Origin: Naasia sp. SYSU D00057 | GTDB lineage: Bacteria; Actinomycetota; Actinomycetes; Actinomycetales; Microbacteriaceae | Direction of reading: 5' to 3' | NCBI RefSeq assembly: GCF_017916505.1 | Contig: NZ_JAFMSZ010000003.1 | Location: forward strand, 186,001 to 250,000 | DNA length: 64,000 bases | Part shown: positions 34,197 to 42,842 of the stretch, one piece after another | Position numbering within the stretch: position 1 is the stretch's first letter | Layout of the letters: each line of letters opens with the position of its first letter | Notes under the pieces: model-generated | The model's input: only the letters and a program-made list of their open reading frames with translations | What the model was told of the DNA's origin: nothing | The model's database searches: none | Program-made: the position numbers and the translations under genes

Positions 34197-34823
34197 TCAG
34201 GAGCGGGCGGCCAGCATCTCCTCCATCAGGTCGGTCTCCGACTGCTGGCTCGCGACGACTGAGCTCGCGAAGTCCTCGACCGTGGGGTTCCCGGTCCGCG
34301 CGAGCACCGCTTCGCTCATCTCGACGGCGCCCTGGTGGTGGGCGATCATCAGGCGGAGGAACACCCGCTCCGCCTCGACCCCCGAGGCGGCCCGCAGCTC
34401 GTCGAGCTGCTGCGGCGTCGCGAGTCCCGGCATCGGGGCGCCGTCGGCGCCGTGGGCGTGCCCGTCCTCCGCCATCCACGCCATCGGCGGCCCGGGCGCG
34501 GCCTGAGGGAGGCCCCACTGGGTGAGCCATCCGTACAGCTGGCCGGACTGCTGCCCCTGCGTCCGCGCGATGTCGTAGGCGAGCAGGCGGACCGCCTCGT
34601 CGTCGGTGAGGTCGCGGACGATCATCGCCATCTCGACGCCCTGGTCGTGATGGGTCTGCATGTCGCGGGCGTAGCCGGCCTCCGCGCTCGTGGTGCTCGG
34701 GTCCGAAGCGAGCAGTACGCTGATCCGGCCGATCGCGAACGCCGGAAGCGCGACCGCCGCGATCGCGACGAGTGCGAGGAGGACCAGCCGGAGGCGTCGC
34801 TCAGGAGACCTTGCCGGGGCCAT
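34197..34823 (-). CDS. DUF305 domain protein, membrane-anchored
   Basis: 208 residues. One N-terminal span (about 10-33) is followed by a DUF305 four-helix domain with two metal-like His motifs: MQTHHDQGVEMA (about 55-66) and IAHHQGAVEMS near 165. Ferritin-like DUF305 proteins are often found with copper or other metal genes. It overlaps the DUF3105 gene by 23 bp, a common pairing in actinobacteria. Its exact role is not established. Confidence 0.88.
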   Translation of the reverse strand: MAPARSPERRLRLVLLALVAIAAVALPAFAIGRISVLLASDPSTTSAEAGYARDMQTHHDQGVEMAMIVRDLTDDEAVRLLAYDIARTQGQQSGQLYGWLTQWGLPQAAPGPPMAWMAEDGHAHGADGAPMPGLATPQQLDELRAASGVEAERVFLRLMIAHHQGAVEMSEAVLARTGNPTVEDFASSVVASQQSETDLMEEMLAARS

Positions 34824-35490
34824 CGATCCCTCCGGTGCACGGAGCGCCCGGCTCCGGCACGTTCTCGCTCAGCCAGTACTCCTCGAAGAAGGCGCTGATC
34901 GCGTCGCGATCGACCGAGTCGAGCTTCAGCTGGGTGTTCCAGCCGGAGACGGCGATGGGAGTGCCCATGCCCTCGAAGGGCGAGAGGACGGCGTGCCGAG
35001 ACGGCATCAAGGAGCGGAGGGTCTCGACCTCCTCATCGCTGACGGCGGAGGGGTCGTAGGTGATCCAGACCGCGCCGTGTTCGAGCGAGTGGACGGCGTA
35101 CTCGTTCGGCACCGACTCCGAGTACACGCCGCAGTTGAGCCAGGCCGGGTTGTGCTCGCCGCCGGCGGGCGGGGTCTGGGCGTAGGTCACCGGGGTGGTG
35201 ACGTGGGCCGCGGTGTTCGTGAAGGTCTCCACGCCCGGGATGTCGGCGCCGTCGCTGCCGGCCGTGTAGCTCGCGGGCTTCGGCGCGAGCACGAAGGAGA
35301 CGACGAGCAGGGCGATGATGGCGACGCCGCCGGTGATGGCCGCGGCGATGCCGATGCGGCGGTTCCGCTTCTTGCGCGCCTGCTCCTTGCGGAACTTCTC
35401 GAGCTTGGCGGCGCGATCGGCCGCGCGCTGCTCCTTCACCGAGAGCTTGGCGGGCGTCGAGTTCTTCGATCCGGGATCGGACGACGGCAT
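34801..35490 (-). CDS. DUF3105 domain protein, membrane-anchored
   Basis: 229 residues from the ATG at 35490. A strongly charged cytoplasmic tail (KEQRAADRAAKLEKFRKEQ) is followed by one span (about 47-67) and an extracellular DUF3105 domain with the invariant PPAGGEHNPAWLNCGVY and HSLEHGAVWITYDP, both rich in potential metal ligands (His, Cys). Function unknown; the adjacent DUF305 gene suggests a shared periplasm-side metal role. Confidence 0.87.
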   Translation of the reverse strand: MPSSDPGSKNSTPAKLSVKEQRAADRAAKLEKFRKEQARKKRNRRIGIAAAITGGVAIIALLVVSFVLAPKPASYTAGSDGADIPGVETFTNTAAHVTTPVTYAQTPPAGGEHNPAWLNCGVYSESVPNEYAVHSLEHGAVWITYDPSAVSDEEVETLRSLMPSRHAVLSPFEGMGTPIAVSGWNTQLKLDSVDRDAISAFFEEYWLSENVPEPGAPCTGGIDGPGKVS

Positions 35491-35603
35491 GGAGGTTCCT
35501 GTCCGTGATGGCCGGCGGGCAGGTGCGGCCAGAGTGGTTGTCGTGTCAACCAAAGGATAGCGGCCGGGCTGTCCGTGATCGCTGAGTGCGGAACGGCCGG
35601 AGC

Positions 35604-36632
35604 TCAGCCGAACAGCATCGCCGCCTCCTCGTACCGGCTGAGGGGGACCGTGTTGAGCGCGGAGGTCGCCTCGGAGATGGGGACGGTGACGATGTCCCGG
35701 CCGCGCAGGGCGACCATCTTCCCCCAGTCCTCCCGAGCGACCGCGGCGATCGCGTGCATGCCGAGCCGGGTGGCGAGCACCCGGTCGTAGGCGCTCGGCA
35801 CTCCGCCGCGCTGCATGTGGCCGAGGGTGACCGCCCGCGACTCGATACCGGTGCGCTCCTCCACCATCGGAGCGAGCATCTCGGCGATGCCGCCCAGTCG
35901 CGGGCGGTTGAAGGCGTCGAGGCCCTTGTGCGAGTGCGCCTGCTCCATCCCGGTGAGGCGGAAGCCCTCCGACACGACGATGACCGGCGCGCGCATGCGA
36001 TCGATGACGCGCGTCGCCCAGTCGCAGATCGTCTCGATCGATTCGGGCTGCTCCGGGATGAGGATCGCGTGCGCCCCGCCCGCCATGCCGGAGTGCAGGG
36101 CGATCCAGCCCACGTGCCGGCCCATCACCTCGACGATGATGCAGCGCCGGTGCGACTCGGCCGTCGTGCGGACCCGGTCGATTGCCTCGGTCGCGATCTC
36201 CACCGCGGTGTCGAAGCCGAACGCGTAGTCGGTGGCGGCGAGGTCGTTGTCGATCGTCTTCGGCACGCCGATGATCGGGATGCCCGCGTCGGAGAGCCGG
36301 AGCGCTGCCGTCAGGGTACCTTCGCCGCCGATCGCGATGACCGCGTCGAGCCCGTGCTGATCGAGCACGGCGCGGATCTTGTCGGGGCCGCCGTGCGGTC
36401 CCTCGAACGGGTTCGTGCGCGACGAGCCGAGGATGGTGCCGCCCTGGCGGGCGAGGCCGCGCACCGTGTGCCGGTCGATCGGCATCCAGTCGTTCTCGAC
36501 GAGGCCGCGCCAGCCCCATCGGAAGCCGACGAACTCGGCGTCGTGCTGGCGGTCGCCGACGAGCACCGCGCCTCGGATGACCGCGTTGAGCCCCGGGCAG
36601 TCGCCGCCCGAGGTGAGGATGCCGACCTTCAC
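35604..36632 (-). CDS. pfkA: 6-phosphofructokinase
   Basis: 342 residues from the GTG at 36632 (GGGCGGA upstream). The start MKVGILTSGGDCPGLNAVIRG is typical, followed by the nucleotide loop AIGGEGTL, the catalytic PKTIDNDLAATDYAFGFDTA and the MGRHVGW and GHMQRGG sugar-binding motifs. Gly after the acidic residue in GGEGT points to ATP rather than pyrophosphate use. The Lys in PKTIDND is of the group III actinobacterial kind, which usually lacks the strong allosteric control of E. coli PfkA. Phosphorylates fructose-6-phosphate in glycolysis. Confidence 0.93.
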   Translation of the reverse strand: MKVGILTSGGDCPGLNAVIRGAVLVGDRQHDAEFVGFRWGWRGLVENDWMPIDRHTVRGLARQGGTILGSSRTNPFEGPHGGPDKIRAVLDQHGLDAVIAIGGEGTLTAALRLSDAGIPIIGVPKTIDNDLAATDYAFGFDTAVEIATEAIDRVRTTAESHRRCIIVEVMGRHVGWIALHSGMAGGAHAILIPEQPESIETICDWATRVIDRMRAPVIVVSEGFRLTGMEQAHSHKGLDAFNRPRLGGIAEMLAPMVEERTGIESRAVTLGHMQRGGVPSAYDRVLATRLGMHAIAAVAREDWGKMVALRGRDIVTVPISEATSALNTVPLSRYEEAAMLFG

Positions 36633-36758
36633 GCGTCCGCCCTTCCGGTGGCCGCGTCTCGGCCGCTCCTCGTGCATTCTCGCGTCTGCTCCTGATGGCC
36701 GCGAGTGCCCGCGTGCGGGCGTCGCGCGCACGTCGGTCGCACGTGGGAGGATCGCGCG

Positions 36759-37706
36759 GTGAGTCCCCGCGCCGTCGTCCTGTTCGCCGCCCTGGGGATC
36801 GCGTGGGGCATCCCGTACCTGCTCATCAAGGTCGCGGTCACCGAGCTCGATCCCGCCGTGGTCGTCTTCGGCCGCAGCGCGCTCGGCGGCCTCGTCCTGC
36901 TCCCGCTCGCGCTCGCCCGCAAGCAGGTGCTGCCCGTGCTGCGCCGGTGGCGGCCGCTGCTCGCGTACACGGTGGTCGAGATCGTCCTGCCCTGGTACTT
37001 CCTCAGCTCCGCGGAGCAGCGGCTGCCGAGTTCGACAGCGGGGCTGCTCCTCGCCGCGGTGCCGCTCGTCGGGGTCTTCGTCGCGTTCCTGTTCGGCCGG
37101 CCGGAGCGGTTCTCCCTCGGCAACTGGGCCGGCGTCCTCCTCGGGATGCTCGGGGTCGCGGCGCTCGTCGGCCTCGACGTCGCCGGATCCGACCTGATCG
37201 GCGTCGCCGAGATCGCGGTCGTGGTGGTCGGCTACGCGGTCGGGCCCGCCATCCTCGTCCGCTGGATGTCCGACCTGCCGGGCACCGGCGTGGTCGCGGT
37301 GTCGCTCGTGCTCAGCGCGCTGATCTACGTGCCGATCGTGCCGCTCGCCGGCGGCTGGCCCACCGTGATGCCGTCGGCGGCCGCGATCCTCTCGATCGTC
37401 ACGCTCGCGGTCGTCTGCAGCGCGGCGGCCTTCCTCATCATGTTCGCGCTCATCGCCGAGATCGGGCCCGTCCGCACGACCACCATCACCTACGTGAACC
37501 CGGCGGTCGCCATCGTCGCCGGCGCGCTCGTGCTCGGCGAGCGGGTGACGGTCTGGACGATCGTCGGCTTCGCGCTCGTGCTCGCGGGCTCGCTGCTCGT
37601 CACCCGCCGCCGGAAGCCGCCGGAGCCGCCGGGGGACCCGTCCGCCCCGACCGAGGCGACCGCCGGCAGCGCCTCGGTCCCGCTCGCGGAGCGGTCCGAG
37701 GGGTAG
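36759..37706 (+). CDS. EamA/DMT family transporter
   Basis: 315 residues from the GTG at 36759, 8 nt after GGAGG. Ten membrane spans form two EamA repeats; conserved AWGIPYLLIKVA at the start and YVNPAVAIVAGALVLGERVT in the second repeat. It is probably an exporter of small metabolites or amino acids. It is divergent from pfkA with 126 bp between, where nothing else is seen. Confidence 0.87.
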   Translation: MSPRAVVLFAALGIAWGIPYLLIKVAVTELDPAVVVFGRSALGGLVLLPLALARKQVLPVLRRWRPLLAYTVVEIVLPWYFLSSAEQRLPSSTAGLLLAAVPLVGVFVAFLFGRPERFSLGNWAGVLLGMLGVAALVGLDVAGSDLIGVAEIAVVVVGYAVGPAILVRWMSDLPGTGVVAVSLVLSALIYVPIVPLAGGWPTVMPSAAAILSIVTLAVVCSAAAFLIMFALIAEIGPVRTTTITYVNPAVAIVAGALVLGERVTVWTIVGFALVLAGSLLVTRRRKPPEPPGDPSAPTEATAGSASVPLAERSEG

Positions 37707-37726
37707 GGCTTCTCGACGTCCCGGCG

Positions 37727-37936
37727 TCAGCGCTCGTCGTCGGCGGGGACGCCGTCGAGGAAGGCGAGGAGCTCCGGGTCCGAGGAGACGATGCGCTCGA
37801 CCTCCTCGCCGCCGTCGCAGCGGCACAGCACGACCGACGCCTGCTCCGCGCCGCCGGTCTCGCGACGCCAGGTGCCGCCCGCGTCCTCCCACCGGAGGAC
37901 CCGCGCGAGGGGTGACGTCGGTGCCGGTCCGCTCAT
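37727..37936 (-). CDS. Small hypothetical protein, 69 residues
   Basis: The ATG at 37936 is preceded by GATACT (37943-37948) with 6 nt between, a clear leaderless start, which supports the gene. Charged and soluble, with Cys in VVLCRCDGGEE and an acidic C-terminal helix (SSDPELLAFLDG). No known domain. Confidence 0.6.
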   Translation of the reverse strand: MSGPAPTSPLARVLRWEDAGGTWRRETGGAEQASVVLCRCDGGEEVERIVSSDPELLAFLDGVPADDER

Positions 37937-37963
37937 CCGCCCAGTATCCGCCGTATCCGCCCC

Positions 37964-38022
37964 TCGAGATGCCAGTCGATGCCCTCATTCCGGCGAGATA
38001 GGGGCGGAGAGTGGCGTCTCGG
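37964..38022. repeat. Intergenic palindrome, family P, copy 1
   Basis: Arms CGAGATGCCA... and ...GTGGCGTCTCG flank a GATAGGGGCGG centre; imperfect 59-bp palindrome. It lies between a small divergent gene and the ATPase gene. Confidence 0.75.
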
Positions 38023-38046
38023 CAGCACCCGATACCGGGCGCCGCG

Positions 38047-38811
38047 CTACATCGGGTGGGTGAGCCGCTGCACGAAGCGGCGGGTGCGCTCCTCCCGAGG
38101 GGAGCCGAGCACCTGAGCCGGAGCGCCGCGCTCCACGATGACGCCGCCGTCCATGAACACGACCTGGTTCGCGACCTCGCGCGCGAACTGCAGCTCGTGG
38201 GTGGCGACCACCATCGTCCAGCCCTCGCCCGCGAGCTGCTTCATCAGAGAGAGGACCTCGCCGACGAGCTCGGGATCGAGCGCCGACGTCGGCTCGTCGA
38301 AGAGGAGCAGCTTCGGCTTCAGGGCGAGCGCGCGGACGATGCCGACGCGCTGCTGCTGGCCGCCCGAGAGCGAGAAGGGGTAGTCGTCGCGCTTGGCGGC
38401 GAGGCCCACCCGCTCGAGCAGCTTCGTGGCGTCGGCGATCGCCTCCTGGGCGGGGCGCTTCTGCACGATGACGGGCCCCTCGATCACGTTCTCGAGCACC
38501 GTCATGTGCGGGAACAGGTTGTAGTGCTGGAACACCATGGCTGAGCAGTCGCGCAGCTCGCCGAGTGTGCGCTTCGGGACCGTGCCGCCGAAGTCGACCG
38601 TGGGCCCGCCGGTGACGGCGACCGTGCCGGCGTCGGGGACCTCGAGGCCGTTGAGGCACCTGAGGAGGGTGGTCTTGCCGGAGCCGGAGGGGCCGATCAG
38701 CGTCGTCACAGTGCCGGCCGGCACGTCCAGGTCGACCGACTTGAGCACCTGATTGGCGCCGAAGCTCTTCGCGAGCGCGCGGACGGTCAGCAGCGGATCA
38801 GTGCGCGACAT
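38047..38811 (-). CDS. Polar amino acid ABC transporter ATP-binding protein
   Basis: 254 residues with Walker A GPSGSGKTTLL, Q-loop VFQHYNLFPH, signature LSGGQQQR, Walker B LLLFDEPTSALD and the H-loop ATHE, all intact. It belongs to the HisP/GlnQ group. It overlaps the permease gene by 14 bp. With the binding protein next door it probably imports cystine or a related amino acid. Confidence 0.92.
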   Translation of the reverse strand: MSRTDPLLTVRALAKSFGANQVLKSVDLDVPAGTVTTLIGPSGSGKTTLLRCLNGLEVPDAGTVAVTGGPTVDFGGTVPKRTLGELRDCSAMVFQHYNLFPHMTVLENVIEGPVIVQKRPAQEAIADATKLLERVGLAAKRDDYPFSLSGGQQQRVGIVRALALKPKLLLFDEPTSALDPELVGEVLSLMKQLAGEGWTMVVATHELQFAREVANQVVFMDGGVIVERGAPAQVLGSPREERTRRFVQRLTHPM

Positions 38812-39466
38812 AGCGGTCCAATCGCTTCTCGAGCCGGTTCTGCGCCGCCGACAGGGCGAGGCAGATCACCCAGTAGACGAGGGCCGCCTCGAGGTAGAGG
38901 ATCATGAACTCGCCGCTGAAGGCCGCGATCTCCTGGGTCGCCCGGAACAGCTCGCTGACGAGGATGAGGGACGCGAGCGAGGTGTCCTTGACCAGGCTGA
39001 TGAACGTGTTCGACAGCGGCGGCACGGACACGCGGGCCGCCTGGGGAAGGATGATCCGCCGCAGCGCGACCCGGTTCGACATGCCCACGACGTGCGCCGC
39101 CTCCCACTGCCCCTTCGGCACGGAGAGGATCGCGGCCCGGACGATCTCGGCCGCGTAGCCGCCGACGTTGATCGAGAAGGCGGCGATCGCGCTCGGCCAC
39201 GGGTCGACGACGAGGCCGATCGAGGGCAGGCCGTAGAAGATCACGAACAGCTGCACGAGCAGCGGGGTGCCGCGGACGAGGGAGATGTAGACCCGGGCGA
39301 TACCGGACACGATGCCGATCTTCGAGAGTCGCATCAGCGCGATCAGCACGGCGATCACGAGGCCGAGTGCGAACGAGGCGAGCGCGAGCGGGATGGTGCC
39401 GACGATCGCGCCGAGCGCGATCGGCCCGAGCGACTCGAAGACCAGGGAGAGCTCCTCAGACGTCAT
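38798..39466 (-). CDS. Polar amino acid ABC transporter permease
   Basis: 222 residues, five spans of the HisM/GlnP type with the EAA loop GQWEAAHVVGMSNRVALRRIILPQA and the RGTPLLVQLF motif after the second span. Only one permease gene is present, so it would act as a homodimer. Confidence 0.92.
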   Translation of the reverse strand: MTSEELSLVFESLGPIALGAIVGTIPLALASFALGLVIAVLIALMRLSKIGIVSGIARVYISLVRGTPLLVQLFVIFYGLPSIGLVVDPWPSAIAAFSINVGGYAAEIVRAAILSVPKGQWEAAHVVGMSNRVALRRIILPQAARVSVPPLSNTFISLVKDTSLASLILVSELFRATQEIAAFSGEFMILYLEAALVYWVICLALSAAQNRLEKRLDRYVAH

Positions 39467-39488
39467 CGCCTCGCCGTCCCCTCGGTTG

Positions 39489-39547
39489 TCGAGTCGCCGC
39501 TCTCCGCCCTGCTCCGGCTCGGGGAGGGGCGGAAAGCGGCAACTCGG
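39489..39547. repeat. Intergenic palindrome, family P, copy 2
   Basis: Arms with GAGTCGCCGCTCTCCGCCC and its complement around GGGGCGGAAAGCGGCAACTC. It sits in the 87-bp gap between the binding-protein and permease genes of the amino acid transporter, so it is transcribed and may form a hairpin in the mRNA. Confidence 0.75.
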
Positions 39548-39553
39548 CGGGAA

Positions 39554-40354
39554 CTACTCGGTGACATCGTCCCCGAAGTACTTGTCGCTGATCTCGGCGA
39601 GCGTGCCGTCCTCGCGCAGCTCGGCGAGGGCGTCGTTCACGGCGTCGACCAGCGTCTCGCTGTCCTGGCCGAACGCGAACGCCTGCTTCGAGCTGTCCTC
39701 GGTGGTCGCGGCGACCTTGAGGCCGTTCGCTCCCTCGGTGGTCTTGTAGTCGAGCCAGGTGAGCTCGTCGTTGATGGTCGCGTCGACGCGGCCCTGCTGC
39801 ACGAGGGCGACGGCCTGCGCCCAGCCCTCGACGCCCTCGACCGTGGCGCCGCTCTCCTCCGCGAGCTCGCGCCAGTTGCTGGTGAGCGACTGCGCGGTCG
39901 TCTTGCCGGCCAGGTCCTCGAACGAGGCGATGTCGCTGCTCTCGACGGTCACGATGACGCCCTGCGAGACGGTGTACGGCTCGGAGAAGAGGTAGTCCGC
40001 CTCACGCTGAGGGGTGATGGAGACCTGGTTCGCGATCGCGTCGAAGCGGCCCGCGTCGAGGCCCGCGAAGATCGCGTCCCACTGGGTCTCCTCGAACTTG
40101 GCCTCGACGCCGAGCTTCTCGGCGACGGCCTGAGCGATCTCGACGTCGTAGCCGACGAGGTCGCCGGAGCCGTCCTCGTGGAAGGAGAAGGGACGGTAGG
40201 TGCCCTCGGTGCCGAAGACGATCTCGCCGGCCTCCTGCACCTGCGCGAGGGCGTCGCCCTCGGCTGCGTCGCTGGAGTCGCTCCCGGTCGAGCAGCCGGC
40301 CAGGGCGATCGTGCCGGCGGCGAGGAGGGCGAAGGCGGACAGGCGGTGCTTCAC
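39554..40354 (-). CDS. Amino acid (cystine-like) ABC transporter substrate-binding lipoprotein
   Basis: 266 residues from the GTG at 40354 (GGGAG 9 nt upstream). Lipoprotein signal with lipobox LAGC (Cys21). A family 3 solute-binding domain follows, with GTEGTYRPFSFHEDG and the NQVSITPQREADYLFSEPYT motif, closest to cystine-binding FliY/TcyJ-type proteins. The leader 40355-40455 carries a hairpin (40386-40393 with 40405-40412) that could be regulatory. Confidence 0.88.
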   Translation of the reverse strand: MKHRLSAFALLAAGTIALAGCSTGSDSSDAAEGDALAQVQEAGEIVFGTEGTYRPFSFHEDGSGDLVGYDVEIAQAVAEKLGVEAKFEETQWDAIFAGLDAGRFDAIANQVSITPQREADYLFSEPYTVSQGVIVTVESSDIASFEDLAGKTTAQSLTSNWRELAEESGATVEGVEGWAQAVALVQQGRVDATINDELTWLDYKTTEGANGLKVAATTEDSSKQAFAFGQDSETLVDAVNDALAELREDGTLAEISDKYFGDDVTE

Positions 40355-40455
40355 GGAAATGTGCTCCCAGAGTGTGGCTGCTGTGATCGGGCCGACGGAA
40401 ACAGGGCCCGATTGGATTCGAACGTAACAAGCGGCCGGTGCATTCCTTCCCGGTG

Positions 40456-41589
40456 TTACGTCCTGCGGCTCGCGCCCCCGTTTCCGGTCGATCGCCCGCC
40501 TCCCGGGCCGTCGGTGCTGGAGTCGGAGAGGAGCCGGTCCGTCTGCTCGACGAGGCGGCGGAGCAGTGCGTCGGCGTCGGTGACCTCCGCCAGCGGGCCG
40601 GCCTGTCCGCACCAGAGCGCGATCAGCTCGGTCTCGTCGCGCTCGGCGGCCGCGCGGCGGACGGCGCCGGTGAGCCAGTTCTGCAGCGGGAACGGCGCCG
40701 GGTCGGCGCCCGCCTCGGCGGTGAGCCGGTTCGGGATGCCGCGGGCGAGACGGCCGCTCGACGCCCGCGTGAGCACCGTCGTGCGTGAGCGGTAGGAGGC
40801 GATCGCCTGCCGGTAGCCGTCGGATGCGGCGGACTGCCGGGTGGCGAGGAACGCGCTGCCGACCTGCACGCCCTCCGCGCCGAGCATGACCGCGGCCGCG
40901 ATCCCGCGCCCGTCCGCGATGCCGCCGGCCGCGACGACGGGCACCGACACGGCGTCGACGATCTGCGGGACGAGTGCGATGGTGCCGACGAGGGACTCCT
41001 CGGCCGGACGCAGGAAGGACACGCGGTGGCCGCCGGCCTCTGCGCCGCTCGCGATGATCGCGTCCACACCGGCCGCGTCGAGTCCGAGCGCCTCCTCGAC
41101 GGTGGTGGCGGTGCCGAGGACCGCGATGCCGGCCTCGCGCAGCCGGGCGAGGGACGCCGCGTCCGGCAGGCCGAACACGAAGCCGACCGCGGCGGGACGG
41201 ACCGCGACCACGGCCTCGACCTGCTCCTCGAACGAGGGCAGGAGCCGAGTGGGCGGATCCGGAAGTTCTATGCCGAGCTCGGCATAGAAGGGCGCGAGCC
41301 TCTCCGCCGCTTCCCGGACCACGGCGGCGGCGGGCGGGGCGGCCTCCGCCTCGTCGGTCACCCACAGGTTCAGCAGGAATGGCGCCGCGGTGGCAGCGCG
41401 CAGCTCGGCGACCGTTGCGGCGATCCTCTCGGGGCCGTACCCGTAGAGCCCGTACGCGCCGAGTCCGCCCGCATCGCTCACGGCTGCCGTCAGCGCCACC
41501 GAGGAGAGGCCGCCGAACGCCCCGGACAGGATCGGCACCTCGATGCCCAGGCGGTCGGTCAGTCGGTTCTCGCGCCAGGAGGCCGTCAT
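40456..41589 (-). CDS. Nitronate monooxygenase family (NPD-like FMN) protein
   Basis: 377 residues from the ATG at 41589; TAGGGT at 41597-41602 ends 7 nt upstream (leaderless). TIM-barrel FMN-binding enzyme with PILSGAFGGLSS at the start, IASGAEAGGHR and the flavin phosphate loop AAGGIADGRGIAAAVMLGAEGVQVGSAF split across two strands. Class assignments in this family are uncertain; 2-nitropropane or propionate 3-nitronate oxidation is the known activity of characterised members. Confidence 0.87.
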   Translation of the reverse strand: MTASWRENRLTDRLGIEVPILSGAFGGLSSVALTAAVSDAGGLGAYGLYGYGPERIAATVAELRAATAAPFLLNLWVTDEAEAAPPAAAVVREAAERLAPFYAELGIELPDPPTRLLPSFEEQVEAVVAVRPAAVGFVFGLPDAASLARLREAGIAVLGTATTVEEALGLDAAGVDAIIASGAEAGGHRVSFLRPAEESLVGTIALVPQIVDAVSVPVVAAGGIADGRGIAAAVMLGAEGVQVGSAFLATRQSAASDGYRQAIASYRSRTTVLTRASSGRLARGIPNRLTAEAGADPAPFPLQNWLTGAVRRAAAERDETELIALWCGQAGPLAEVTDADALLRRLVEQTDRLLSDSSTDGPGGGRSTGNGGASRRT

Positions 41590-41737
41590 GCCGCCGACCC
41601 TAGCCGCACCGGCCGGCCGCTGCCGCGCCTCCTCGGGCCGCACGGGACGAGCCGATGCGCAAGCCCGTCGCGCACCGCTCCGGTGTGCGGTTGGCTGGAG
41701 CCCTCGCTCGGAGAACCGCGACAGGCGGGAGAGGGTC

Positions 41738-42817
41738 ATGCGCAGGATGCGGCGGCTCGTCGCGGTCCCTGCGCTGCTCCTCGCCGTCACGCTGACCGGC
41801 TGCGAGGTCGGGAGCGATGTGCCGGCCCCGCCATCCCGTTCCCCCACCGCCGCATCGCGTCCGTCGACCTCGCCGTCCCCCGCCGACGTGTCGTCGACGT
41901 CCGCTCCGAGCGCGCCGGCGGATCGCACCCCGGAGGTTCTCGCGAGGATCCCCGTGGGCGGCGTCCCGAGCGACCTGGCGATCGCGCCCGAGGCCGGGCT
42001 GATGTACGTGAGCAACCGCGGGGGATGGGTGACGATCATCGACATCGTCGCCCGGCGGAGGGTGGCGGCGATCCCGGTCGGCTCGCAGGTCTTCGGGCTG
42101 GCCGTCGACGAGGCGGCCGGACTGCTCTACGCCGCCGACGCCGACACTCCCTCCGATGGCCGGGTGGTCGTCGTCGACCTCGCGTCCCGGCAGGTCGTCG
42201 ACACCATCCCCGTGGGGGAGCGCGCCTGGCCGGTCGACGTCGCCCTCGACCGCGACCGCGGCCTGCTGTTCGTCGCCGCGAGCGGCAACGACACCCTCCT
42301 CGCGGTCGACACGATCGGCCGCCAGGTGGTGCGCCGGCATTCCGTCGGCGCGATCCCGGCCGGGGTGACGGTCGACGCGCGCACGGGCATCGCCTACGTG
42401 ACCGGGTCGAGCGTCACCGCCGTCGACACGGCCACACTCCTCGTGCTCGGCACCGCGGAGGCCGGCGGCGGCCGGATCGCCGTCGACGAGTCCGCGGGCA
42501 TCGTGCTGGTGGCCGAGGAGGGGGAGGGCACCGTCGCGCTCGTCGACGGCCGCACCCTCCAGGTGATCGACCGCGCGGAGGTGGGCGGCCGCGGCCCGTT
42601 CGCCGCCGTGCCGGACCCCTCGCGGGGCCTGGTGTGGGTGACCGGTGGTGAGGGCGGCGAGCTGACCATCCTTGAGACGGCCACCCTCGAGACGGTCGCC
42701 CGCCTCGACCCGCTGGAGGCGACCGGCCCCTGGTTCGGTATCGCCGCGGTGGACCCGCTCAACGACGTCGTCTACGTCACCGCCGGGCCCGACGTGCTCG
42801 TGCTGGAGCGCATCTAG
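41738..42817 (+). CDS. YncE-like beta-propeller lipoprotein
   Basis: 359 residues. Lipobox LTGC (about Cys22), a Ser/Pro/Thr linker of about 45 residues, then a seven-bladed YncE/YVTN-type propeller with repeats such as GVPSDLAIAPEAGLMYVSN, TIPVGERAWPVDVALDRDRG and GLVWVTGG. Surface exposed; members bind partners or surfaces, and no catalytic residues are evident. It is divergent from the nitronate gene. Confidence 0.85.
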   Translation: MRRMRRLVAVPALLLAVTLTGCEVGSDVPAPPSRSPTAASRPSTSPSPADVSSTSAPSAPADRTPEVLARIPVGGVPSDLAIAPEAGLMYVSNRGGWVTIIDIVARRRVAAIPVGSQVFGLAVDEAAGLLYAADADTPSDGRVVVVDLASRQVVDTIPVGERAWPVDVALDRDRGLLFVAASGNDTLLAVDTIGRQVVRRHSVGAIPAGVTVDARTGIAYVTGSSVTAVDTATLLVLGTAEAGGGRIAVDESAGIVLVAEEGEGTVALVDGRTLQVIDRAEVGGRGPFAAVPDPSRGLVWVTGGEGGELTILETATLETVARLDPLEATGPWFGIAAVDPLNDVVYVTAGPDVLVLERI

Positions 42818-42842
42818 GCCCGTCGATCACGGGCGTCCGTCG

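Noticed and set aside
35604-37988. Extension of phosphofructokinase to 794 residues
   Set aside because: The upstream part is low-complexity Arg/Asp/His sequence antisense to the DMT transporter; the family start MKVGILTSGGDCPG fixes the true start at 36632.
41026-42651. A 541-codon plus-strand frame
   Set aside because: Shadow of the nitronate monooxygenase and the YncE-like gene with Arg/Gly-rich composition.
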